Shown: positions 54,368 through 64,000 of the stretch, in pieces
Layout of the letters: the number at the start of each line of letters is the position of its first letter
Position numbering within the stretch: the stretch's first letter is position 1
NCBI GenBank assembly: GCA_037157565.1
Contig: JAZHRO010000063.1
Location: forward strand, 150,648,501-150,712,500
From: Thalassia testudinum
Taxonomy: Eukaryota > Streptophyta > Magnoliopsida > Alismatales > Hydrocharitaceae
Length of the DNA stretch: 64,000 nucleotides
Reading direction: 5' to 3'
Program-made: the position numbers and the translations under genes
The notes under the pieces: generated by a model
Told to the model about the DNA's origin: nothing
What the model saw: only the letters and a program-made list of their open reading frames with translations
Database searches by the model: none

Positions 54368-56040
54368 TGACAAGTCGATTTTCCACTATGTGTTGTAGTA
54401 TTTAAGTGGTGGAAAAATCGACTAATCAACGATAAAAATGACCACTCACAGAAGAGCGGGTCGTGTCCACAGGGAGGCAATTATGCAATAAACTCTCGAT
54501 TATGTCGTATTCTTTCGATAAAATGCGAAATCCCCAGTCAAATCCAACACAAAATGCGATGGAAGGAAGATTCACAATAACTCAAAAATATAAGGGTATA
54601 TGTGTAATTTTCCCTCACTGAAAGCTTCAATAAATATATGATGATTTTATGCAATTTTCACTTGACATATACTAGAGAAAATTGGTGCACATGTTGATCC
54701 CAAAAACAATCTTAAAACAGGTGAATATCAATAACATGCAATTATTAGAAAGCATGTGGGTGCATTCGTAATTTTACCGCAATAAAATAACCATAAATGA
54801 AAATTAATTTATGGTGGCAATGGCAGTAAATGTAATTTTTAATCTCCCTCAAAATGGAGCATTTGCTCTCTCTCTTGCTTGCATGCGAGGAGGATCGTCG
54901 GTGGGGCTGTGGACGCGCTAGGGAGGTTGGCGAAGATGAGGTCTATCCGATGGAGGCTACAGCGTCGACGGAGATGGCCGGAGGTGGTCGGCCGGTGGAG
55001 GAGAAGAATGCCGGAGGAGGCGCTGGAGGCGGACCTGCGGGGGTGATGGAGGCACGCCTGCAGTAGGGGAGTGCAAGGAGGAGTGCGGTGCGGTGCCTGC
55101 AGCTGTGCAGTGCCTGCAGAGGGGGGGGTGCGATGTAGATGGCGCACGCCGACGGGCACGGCAGGAGGGCGCTTGGACGAGGATGGTGCAGCGCCTTCAG
55201 TGAAGGTCGCTGGCAGAGCGCTTGCAATTCGCTTTGCAGTGGAGAGCGCTGGAGGAGGGGGAATGCGTGCACTGGAAGGAGGAAGCGCCTACACGAGCAG
55301 GCACCTGAGGGAGGGGTAGTGCTCCTGAAGGCAAGCGTTGGTTTCAGGCAGAGTGCCTGCAGAAGGGAGGGTGCACTGTAGGGAGGCCCTGTGTGGGTGC
55401 GGCCTCGCTGCGGTGGCCGGTGAGCGTGCAAGGTGGAGATAGTGCCTTTCTGCAGGGTGCTGGTGCTGGAGATGCTTGGCGTACGGTGCCTGCTGGGAGC
55501 ACTAGGCGCTGGAAGGAAGATGTGGTGAAGAACTTGGTGCACAGTGCACGCGATGGTCACCCATTTCTGGATGATGGTTCCCCGCCAGGGTGGAAGAAGA
55601 TCCTGGTCCACAGTGCACGCTGGGGTTGCCCACTTTCTGGATGATCGTTCTCCTCCCCTTTCTCCGCCTCCTCTTTAACTCCTCTCCTTTGCGCGTGCAT
55701 GAGTTAAGGGATTTTTAAATCCCTTACCTATTTCTGCCTCGTTTGTTGAGGGAGGGCGGCGGGAGATCAGATAAATGTGCGGGAGGAGTTGCAAATGGCC
55801 GGAGATCAGATAAATGTTGGGGAAATTTATTCCCCCCCCCTTGTTCTTTCTAAATATCATTCCTACAACATAAAAATGTAACATCATTACATATTAAGTT
55901 ATAGAATACTATAAAATAGATGTAAACTTAAATCATGATGAATGCAAACATTCTATAACTTAATGTAGTTATTAAAAAACCTGAAAGGTACAATTAAAGT
56001 TACTTAGGCATAATACTAGTCCATTAAAATGGACTCATCA
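54368..56040 (-). repeat. TE-G 3' LTR
   Basis: 1673 bp, plus strand TGACAAGTCGATTTTCCAC to GGACTCATCA. Its sense start contains an 8-bp hairpin (56018-56035) and its end a U5 box (54454-54478). The GC-rich middle (54850-55660) gives spurious ORFs. Confidence 0.88.
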
Positions 56041-56075
56041 AATACCCCCATGCCTAAGATTTGCTAGTCCTTAGC
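56041..56075 (-). promoter_or_regulatory. TE-G polypurine tract and upstream motif
   Basis: Sense GCTAAGGACTAGC (56063-56075), then AAATCTTAGGCATGGGGGTA just before the LTR. Confidence 0.78.
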
Positions 56076-56342
56076 AAAAATGAAAAATAATAGAAGTAAT
56101 CAGAAGATTTCTTCTTTTCTTACTTCGAAACTTTAGAAATCCAGACAAATGTGAAGTGCTGATAGCCTAGGTAACAGATTCAAGTGCAAAAGCCAATTCT
56201 CATTGGGAGTTCGTACTTCACCCTTGGTAAATATTTCTACCAGGATAGGCAACTACCTCCCTCGAAGATAAAGCAGAAGATAACCTGTAATTTGACCCTG
56301 ACTTTTTGGCTTAGGTAGGAGATATCGAGTAGAATGGATTTG

Positions 56343-57084
56343 TATTTGGTGGCACACACTCATTTGGTGCTACATGTAGTCTAGTACTACAGACTCTAGA
56401 TCTCTAGACTAGTAGAAAAGTCAACTCAGAGAGAGGCTAAACAACTGTGCTCTCTTGATGTTCCTGGGCGCTCACTCTTTTCTTTCTTTCTGAGATCACA
56501 AATCTCGCCAGATTTAGTAATTGTACTCACTATTTGGTGGCCTCACATGGCATCCACATTTCAATTAAAGTCCTAATAACTCTACAACCAAGTTAGAGTC
56601 CTCAACCAGTATTCGGGCGATTAGAAATACTAGAAGGTAGGTATGGGTCATATTTGGTGGAACATGCTAGGTGTTCTATTGCCTCAGAAACAGTGTTACA
56701 TCATAAACTTGGACTTTTTTTTTGTAATATAACTATTTCTTCTTTTTGTTCTTTCTGTTTCTTCTTTTTCTTCTTCTTTTCTCTCTCCTTTTTTTTTTTA
56801 TTTCTTCTTGTTTTTGTTTCTTTTTCAATTAACACAACACGATACAGAATTTTATTTATGAGGAATTATTAGGAATGATTATGGTCAAGAGGAAGTTGTG
56901 TGGCTTATTTGGTGGAAGTGCCTATTCGCGGCACTAGGAAGGAATGGATAGGACAGGAGTATTTCTGACCTTTGACACTATTACCCTCCTTCAGCCGAGG
57001 ACTCTATGGAGGATGGTCGTAACCATTTACTATACTCATAACTTTATTAAGACCCCATCTCTATGTATCTGCCTTATTTGGTGA
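56343..57084. repeat. Dispersed TATTTGGTGG repeats
   Basis: Copies at 56343, 56531, 56651 and 56906, with near copies at 56361 (CATTTGGTGC) and 57075 (TATTTGGTGA). Spacing is irregular. Confidence 0.8.
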
Positions 57085-57437
57085 CTCTCAGGAATTCACA
57101 CAAAGTACATACACAGGAACAGAGAGTGAAAAACTATGCCTAACTCTGAAGTATCATCATCTAATTGTCCAAAACTTAAGGGTCCTTACACTAGACTTAG
57201 CGCACCAGTAATCTCTCTACTTTCTTCTCACAAATATGAGGTGGATCTACTAGAAGATAGTATGCCTGACTCCCTATGAACTGTCCAAGGGTTTAGTAGA
57301 CTGACAATGTCCTCATTGGAAAATTGTAGACATAGAAGAATATCACCTTAGGAGGAGAGTGGGAGGAGCTAAGGCTCCTCAAGCCGAAGTGCGTCCAAAA
57401 CCTGGCCATCTGAAAGAGTAATATACGGTTTAAGTCA

Positions 57438-58641
57438 CTAGCCATTTACTTTAAAGCTCACACCTGAAATAGGGTTCCTAATCTCTACAGCTCCATGAGG
57501 GAAAGTATTGATATGGCCCATCCCAGCGGGACTTGAGCTTTCCAGGAAATAATTTAAGTCTAGAATTGAAAAGCTAGACCCACTGGTTGGGCTCAAAAGT
57601 CTTTCTAATGATGTCCTTGTCATGGAAGACTTTTGTACGTTGCTTGTAAGCTTGAGAAGTTTCATAAGCTTCATTACGAAGCTCCTCAAGCTCACTTAAT
57701 TCTAACATACGTGCCTTTCCCGCTTTATCTAGATTCAAGTTAACGTTTTTAATAGCCCAATAAGCTTTATGTTGGATTTCAATGGGAAGGTGGCACGCTT
57801 TTTCGTAGACAAGATGAAAAGGAGACATGCCTAAGGGAGTCTTATATGCAGTTCTGTAGGCCCAAAGAGCATCATTTAATTTTTTTGACCAATCCTTCCG
57901 ATCAGGCCTGACAGTTTTTTCTAAAATTCTCTTAATCTCCCTATTAGACACTTCAACTTGTCGACTCGTTTGGGGATGACAAGGTGTGGCTATCATGTGG
58001 TTGACTCCCAAATTTTGGAGTAGTCTTGTGAAATGTACATTCTTAAAGTGAGGTCCTCCATCACTTATGATCATCCTTGGGCACCCATACCGAGAAATGA
58101 TATTAGCCTTAACAAAGCCCAAGACCACGGAATGGTCATTCATTCGCATGGGTATGGCTTCTATCCATTTCGATACATAGTCAACTGCCACAAGGATGTA
58201 TTCATATCCGAAGGACACAGGAAAGGGACCCATGAAGTAAATACCTCAAATATCAAAGATTTCAACAGGGAGAATAGGTTGTTGGGGCATCTCATCCCTT
58301 TTTCCAATGGTTCCCGTTTGCTGGCAACGTACACATGCACCCACATACATATGTGCATCTCGAAATAATGTGGGCCACCAAAAGCCAGACTGAAGAACCT
58401 TATGGGCAATCTTCTTCCCACTAAAATGTCCCCCACAATGGAGGTCATGGCAGAAGCTTAGAACACTTCTTTGTTCTTCGTCAGGGACGCAATGGTGAAA
58501 AAGCTGGTCAGGGCCTATTCTAAAAAGCTCGGGTACCTCCCAGTGATAAAATTTAGCGTTGGCGAGAAACCTGTCTCGTTTCTGCTTGTCCCAAGTACTG
58601 AGGGTAATGCCCGTGACTAGATAGTCCACTCTGTCAGCGAA
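57438..58641 (-). pseudogene. TE-G integrase, catalytic Asp replaced
   Basis: Zinc finger CHDLHCGGHFSGKKI with CVRCQ. Where relatives have WGIDFMGPF, this copy has a TGA for Trp and TAC (Tyr) for Asp near 58235-58245. The second Asp (ISDGGPHF), the Glu region (VEVSNREIKR) and the C-terminal LKSRWDGP are kept. A TAG at about 58641 (Gln position) separates it from RNaseH, and a TAG at about 57574 (Trp position) and a frameshift near 57500 break the end. Confidence 0.92.
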
Positions 58642-59655
58642 CTAAGGAGTTTTAGCTTCCCCGGGCATCAGAGACTCATCAGGGAAAGTCTCTTGAATAC
58701 TGCCAGCAGGGTTTGATGCCTCAATAGGGATCCTAGACAAATGGTCTGCTACCACATTCTCAACTCCTTTCTTGTCTTTAATTTCCAAGTCAAATTCTTG
58801 GAGTAGAAGAATCCAACGAATTAGGTGAGGTTTGGTGTCCTTTTTAGCCAGAAGATGCTTTAGGGCTGAATGATCAGTGAACACTACAACCTTGGATCCC
58901 AAAAGATAAGACCAAAACTTTTCCAAAGCAAATGCTACACCAAGTAATTCCTTTTCAGTGACCGTGCAGTTTTGTTGAGGATACGTAAGGGTCTCGCTGG
59001 CATAATGCAGCACATGACGTTTGCCATCAACCCTTTGACCTAAGACTGCTCCCACTGCAAAATCAGAAGCATCGCACATAAGCTCAAACGGGAGGGTCCA
59101 ATCTGGTGCTTGGAGAATCAGCGCGGTAATGAGGGCTTTCTTCAAAACTTGGAAAGCCTCACCACATCTATCATCAAAATCGAAGGAGACATCCTTCGCT
59201 AACAGGTCGCAGAGTGGCTTAGAAATTTTACTGAAATCTCTAATGAAGCGCCAATAAAATCCAGCATGGCCAAGGAAAGATCTAACCTGACGAACATTGG
59301 TGGGCAATGGAAGCTTAGAGATGGAATCGATTTTTGCGGTGTCCACCTCTAATCCTCTCTCGAAAACTACATGCCCTAACACAATGCCTTGCTGGACCAT
59401 AAAGTGGCTTTTCTCCCAGCTAAGCACCAGCTTTGCCTCTTCGTAATGGGTTAAGACTTTATCAAGGTGCGAAAGGCATAGGTCAAACGACGAGCCATAA
59501 ATGGAGAAGTCATCCATGAAAATTTCAACGAAATCGTCGATCATATCAGAAAAGATAGCCATCATACAACGTTGGAAAGTGGCAAGAGCATTACATAACC
59601 CGAATGGCATTCGACGGAACTCAAAAGTGCCATACGGACTCATGAAGGTGGTACG
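58642..59655 (-). pseudogene. TE-G reverse transcriptase C-terminal half and RNaseH (333 aa open)
   Basis: Starts in the RT at [21 protein letters not shown], with catalytic FMDD near 59510-59521, [17 protein letters not shown], then a full RNase[58 protein letters not shown]. The N-terminal half lies beyond TE-H. Confidence 0.93.
59651..59655. repeat. Target site duplication GTACG, left of TE-H
   Basis: Repeated exactly at 63639-63643. The RT reading frame of TE-G continues across when one copy and TE-H are ignored. Confidence 0.93.
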
Positions 59656-60129
59656 TGATGCGTGTTTTTCAACTCAACTCAGTAATTAAGTTAATTTCAC
59701 TTAATTAAGAGTAGAAGAAATCACTTAGGTTAACTCGAAGTTGTGTCACTTATGTAGTATAGGGTCGAATTAACTTAACATTTTAGAAATTTTTACTGGT
59801 TGAGTCTAGGTCGTTCACTGGGAGGCATAATAATTTTCTCCAAATTCACCAATTTTCTTTTATCTCTTTAAGTTTAGGAGGTAAAACTAGTTTAATTTTT
59901 AAAACATGAATTTTGTCAAAATATTTAACTATAAAGAACATACAAAATTCCATATGCAAACATATTTACTCAAAATATTGTACTTTATTAACAAGTAAAC
60001 ATGCTAGTTTTTTCAATTTTATTTCATTCTATGAAATTAAGGCAATTAAAAAGTTATCCAAGTAAAGCATTCCTTTTACAATTAAGAACAAAAAGTAATT
60101 ATGCAAGAGAAAATTCATTTATTTTCATC

Positions 60130-60360
60130 TCTCTTCAGCCTCTAATCTTCTTCTTTCTCTCTTTTATTTCCTTCTCTGTCTCTCGAACTCTCTTTCTTCT
60201 TACCTTTCTTTTGTTGTTCCTGCCTTCTTATCCTCCTTCTCTTCTTCTTTTTCCCTTTAATCTTCTCCTGCCTTCTCTTCTTCCCTTAGTTTTGCTCCTT
60301 TATTCCTTAGTCTTTTTCCTTAACACTTCTTAGCGCCTGTGCCTTCTCACTTAGCATCCT
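60130..60360 (-). repeat. Purine-rich tract in TE-H
   Basis: CT-rich on the plus strand, GA-rich on the sense strand, as in the family A LTRs. Confidence 0.6.
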
Positions 60361-61866
60361 TCAGCAGCTTCTCTTTTCCTTAAGCTTTCAGCTGAACCAG
60401 GTTTTTTTAAACTTTTTTAACCAAAAATTTTTTTATTTGCGGCAAGGTCCTTTCGAGGATACACAGCACCCTGAGACCAGGGTGGGACCAGACCCTACTC
60501 GGTCCTCGCCTAATCTCAGTTAGGTTCATTTTGGTTCAATTGTTAATCGGTTCACAGTATCGAGCCACATTAGCTCAACCTAGCCTCCCAGGCCACACTC
60601 GCCCTCCCAGGGCACACTCACATTTGCATGCCCCAAGGGCGCACACACTCGCAGGCATATGCCCGTACACTCAGAACAATGCTCAGATCAGAAGGAATCG
60701 GAACCGGTGCGTCGAGCGCAGACGACTGCATATTCAAGGGAACAAATCAGTTTTATACCCAGACGCACACTCGTGAATATCCGAGGAGGGACAAAGCTAA
60801 CCCTTCCAAACCCAAATTCAATCGTTCATAACTTTCTACCCAGAGCTCCAAATTGAATGATTTCAAGTTTGTTGGAAAGCTCTAAGGGTAATCTACATAA
60901 TTTTAGGGTCAATTTAATGTTTTAATGATGTTTTGCTCTTCAATTTAAGAGATGAAATCATGGGTTCCTACGGGTTTTATAAAATCCTGGAAATGTTTTT
61001 ATGTCAGGAGAGTCCTCAAATGGACTTCTCTCATCTATTAAAAGGTCTGTATATGTTATATAAACCATTCAAGACCTTCAGACCATGCAGAGAAGCTTTT
61101 CTCTTCTCTGAAAGCTTCAGAGGTTGATTTTCATATTTCAATAAGTGCAACAGACACTTTAAAGTGTTCCTAATCTATTTAGATTAATTCTAAGGGTTAT
61201 AAGAAATCAATCCAGGCAGGTTTTAAGTTTGAATTTCATCAGAATAGTGCTTCTATTGGTTTGGGTTCAAAAGTAACCCAAATTGACAGAAACATAATCT
61301 TTACTAATTACATCATCTGAGCTTACTTTATTCTTTCTAAAAACATCAAACAGAATCTCAGAAACAGTTTCCACATCTCAATTCCTCAATTCAAGCCCAG
61401 AACACCATTATTAGACTCAGGTTTGACTATGGAAGCTCGAAAATTGACTTTCTGTTCTAAGCTTCCTCCTAAGAAATTAATGCCTCAATCAGAGTCTCCT
61501 CAACATCAGAAACTCAATCAGATCTTTAGATTTGTGTTCTAACCTTAATTTCTAGGGTTTCAGGCTCGCCGCCTGAACTAAAATAGGTATGTGTTCGACA
61601 GAATTAATCAGAGTTTGTTACAATGTTTTGAGAGTTAAAATAGCTTCAGTGCATCGCACTGAAGCTTCTAAGCTCCTTAAATGCTTCTCAAATCCTTCAT
61701 AACAGATTTCTCCAACTCGCCGGAGTTGGGGAAGAAGTTACTTCTTAAGCTCCAGTGGTTAAATCCTCAAACAAATTTCTTTAAAATAATCAGTAATCCT
61801 TATTTTATTGTTCTGGAGCTACTTAGCAAGTTTTAGAGGCTGCAACACAACTTTGGCTCGCCGAAG

Positions 61867-61886
61867 CTCACCGGAGCTCCGGTGAG
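61867..61886. other. 20-bp perfect palindrome in TE-H
   Basis: CTCACCGGAGCTCCGGTGAG reads the same on both strands. Related CTCGCCGGAG motifs lie at about 61716, 61858 and 62467. Confidence 0.85.
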
Positions 61887-62857
61887 TCCAAAAAATGTAA
61901 AATGTTTGTACAGATTAACAAAATTAACCATTTTTAATCCAGAAATGATCCTGAGGTTGCAAGGAACCTCAGTTTCACTTTAAATTCTTCATTTGTTCAT
62001 TAAAATTTAAGATTTGATAGTAAATTTGTTTCTTAAAATATTTAAGTGGTTTAAGCTCAGGACTTGATTTAACTACTCGGCTGAGAAGTTAAATCAAGTC
62101 AACAGATGTTATTATTCATAAATATATATTTAATTTATAGTTTGAAATATTCCTGAGCTGCCATGGACAGCGAGCTCAGGAGCTAAATTAAAATTGGGCA
62201 TTTAATTATAGATGATAATAATAGGTAATATAATGTCGATTAGGGTTCATTAGTGGTGATAGGTGATGAAAGAACCCAGTGAAGGTGGAATTAGGCCAAT
62301 TACTATCACCATAGACAGTGTCAACAGTTGGTGAAGGTGAGATTTGAATTAGGCATTTATGTGATTTAATTAATGATTAAGTGAATTAGAAATGAACATG
62401 GAAGATATAGGAAGGTGTACAGTCAATTAAAAGACAAAATTGAAGCTCTGCCGAGCTCAAGGAACTCGCCGGAGTTGGAGGAGATGAAACTAAAATCTAA
62501 AATTACTCTAACCTAACTAACTAAACTAACTAACTAAGCTGGCCCACTCCTACTCCTAGTCTACTGTTACCTGGACGAAGGGGTCAATAGGGTTCCACCG
62601 AAGTCTCATGGCAGACAACGAAATCAGAGGGTTGAAGAAAGATTTCCGGCGGGCGGATTTGAGGTGGAGCAGAGGAATCCTTAGGTCAGCGCTTTTGTCA
62701 GAGGTGCGGAAGACCACGGCAGATCTCCTCGGCTACTTAAGATGGATGGAGGAAGTCGGAAGATGGAATGGGAAATCGCCGAAGGTTTGGAAGAATAGCC
62801 TATTAGGTTAGAAGAGGGAAGGGAGCCAACTTGCCTAAAATCAGAGGTGTGGGGGGG

Positions 62858-62866
62858 TATTTATAG
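62858..62866 (-). promoter_or_regulatory. TATA box of TE-H
   Basis: Sense CTATAAATA followed by CCCCCC, the same context as the TE-C box (CTATAAATACCCCC). Confidence 0.6.
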
Positions 62867-63643
62867 CAGTCTGCAGCGAAGAGAGAGGCGGGGTCTGGCC
62901 GAAGAAGAAGCTTGAGGAGCTTAACCTCCGTCGTCGTCTTCGACGGCGGTGAGGTTATCTCCCACTAAAAAATAGGATTCTCGATTAATCCAAACCGATG
63001 GATGAAGTGGAGGTGGTGAGCGCAAGCTGCAAGAGCTTGGGCAAAGAGGAATGATGTCGGCAAGGCGGTGATCGTGCGGTGGGATGACTCTCTACCGCCA
63101 GCCATTCATTCGGCTAGAGAAGAAGAAGAAGAAGAAGATGAAGAGGGACTTAGATGTAATAAAACTTAAGGACCTATGTGAGAAATAAGGACTCAACTAT
63201 AATGAAAAGTAAGGACCAAAATGTAAACCCAGGTTTTGAAGGTTTATTTTAACTTAAATCTTTTTCAACTTTTTATATATGTTAGTAAATAAGGTAAATA
63301 TTATGTTTACACCTTGAATTTATGTTTTTTACCTTTTTAGGTTAATTTATTAGATTAAGTAAAATCACTTAAGTTATTACATATTTAGGTATACATTATA
63401 TTTAAGTTACTTATCTTATTAATTAAGGAAATAATTAGTAAGATTTCGAGTCCAATTATTATATGAATTATTAATAATGTCAATTGAATGATAAAATGTC
63501 ATTTTTAACTTATTTTAAGGTCCTTAACTAAATATCCCTTATTCTATAATTAACCCTTATATATTCATAACCCTAGCTAATTAACTAGGAAGACTAGTTA
63601 ATTGGGGGTAATTAGAGATCATGATGAGTGTCTCATCAGTACG

Positions 63644-64000
63644 CTCCTGATCATCAGGAAAAATGGCTATCTGATTGTACCCAGAGTACCCGTCAAGAAA
63701 ACAAAAGTACTTGTTCCCCGCCAATCGTTCTAGAATTTGATCGATAAACGGTAAGGGGAAATAGTCTTTCTGGGTAGCTATGTTTAAATGGCGGTAATCA
63801 ATGCATACCCTCCAACCAGTTGAGGGTCTAGTGGTCACCAATTCGCCTTGGTCATTCTCTTCCACAGTGATTCCTGCCTTTTTCGAAACTACGTGAATAG
63901 GACTAACCCATTTACTATCTGAAATGGGATAGATAGTCCCTGCATCCAGCCATTTCAGAATCTCCCTTTTAACAACCTCCCGCATATTTGGATTGAGTCT
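63644..64000 (-). pseudogene. TE-G reverse transcriptase N-terminal half
   Basis: Open to the window edge: RLNPNMREVVKREILKWLDAG, IYPISDSKWVSPIHVV, RVCIDYRHLN, FLDGYSGYNQIAIFPDDQ. It ends at the TE-H insertion a few residues before [11 protein letters not shown] on the other side. Residues after the junction in this frame are LTR sequence. Confidence 0.93.

Larger units (their letters stand above)
56041..57437 (-). other. TE-G 3' untranslated region
   Basis: No gene. Holds hairpin CAATGTCCTCATTG (57305-57318) without a following G-tract, six TATTTGGTGG-type repeats (56343-57084), a sense-strand purine run near 56735-56830, and the polypurine tract. Confidence 0.78.
59656..63638 (-). mobile_element. 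TE-H: solo LTR, 3983 bp
   Basis: TG...CA ends (TGATGCGTG to GTCTCATCA) and a GTACG duplication, with no primer site, polypurine tract or coding domain inside. It is therefore a solo LTR left by recombination between two LTRs. Sense features: terminal palindrome (63622-63638), TATA box (62858-62866), U5 box (59802-59825). At nearly 4 kb it is the longest LTR here, longer than family A although its tip is the same type. Confidence 0.92.
33440..64000 (+). mobile_element. TE-E: family A element interrupted by TE-F and TE-G, 3' end outside window
   Basis: 5' LTR 33440-36240, primer site 36244-36261, leader split by TE-F, then gag, protease, RT and RNaseH (50054-54367), cut by TE-G. INT, 3' region and 3' LTR would lie right of the window. 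It belongs to the same family as TE-A and TE-C by LTR and gag. It is old: its coding region is crowded with TAG codons. Confidence 0.88.
54368..64000 (-). mobile_element. TE-G: Athila-type element nested in TE-E, 5' end outside window
   Basis: 3' LTR 54368-56040, 3' region, INT, RNaseH and RT on the minus strand, with TE-H inserted in RT. RT resumes at 63644 and runs off the right edge, so gag and the 5' LTR are not visible. The bases before it are AGCAC; the partner duplication is outside. Confidence 0.9.

Noticed and set aside
61420..62600. Host gene candidate because of lower repeat content
   Set aside because: Falls within the bounds of the solo LTR defined by GTACG duplications. No convincing exon or ORF.
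62608..62811. 67-aa ORF in TE-H
   Set aside because: Antisense within a solo LTR, no homologue, short.

Overview
This window is repeat-filled nuclear DNA from a plant, most likely pericentromeric or other silent heterochromatin of a flowering plant with a large genome. I find no host gene, rRNA, tRNA or CRISPR array. Essentially everything is LTR retrotransposon of the Ty3/Gypsy superfamily. The copies with a coding region have the Athila-type gag-PR-RT-RNaseH-INT order, an FMDD reverse transcriptase box, a DLGAS protease box and tRNA-Asp-type primer binding sites. The species cannot be read from the sequence.

I resolve eight copies, named by left position. TE-A (+, 1-30341) is a non-autonomous element that begins left of the window. 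Its internal acidic ORF is split by TE-B (+, 1062-11995, duplication GACTA), and its 3' LTR is split by TE-C (-, 15149-28374, duplication CCTTC). TE-D (+, 30342-33439) is an old LTR ending in a primer site. TE-E (+, 33440 to beyond the right edge) landed 29 bp downstream of TE-D's primer site. TE-E is interrupted in its leader by TE-F (-, 36417-49273, duplication TTAAT) and just after its RNaseH by TE-G (-, 54368 to beyond the right edge). TE-G is interrupted inside RT by TE-H, a 3983-bp solo LTR (-, 59656-63638, duplication GTACG).

TE-A, TE-C and TE-E share LTR and untranslated-region sequence (family A), although TE-A carries an unrelated ORF. TE-B and TE-F have related gag proteins. TE-G is a further lineage. 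Each pol region is inactivated by nonsense codons or frameshifts, and nearly all the nonsense codons look like C-to-T (or G-to-A) decay at CAG, CAA, TGG or CGA codons. TE-C and TE-F are the best preserved.

The most interesting signals lie outside the genes. They are: a hairpin plus G-rich tract present twice per 3' region; a 17-nt palindrome at the 5' tip of family-A-like LTRs with one covarying base pair; a short U5 box recognisable in all eight copies; and a primer binding site folded into a perfect hairpin.
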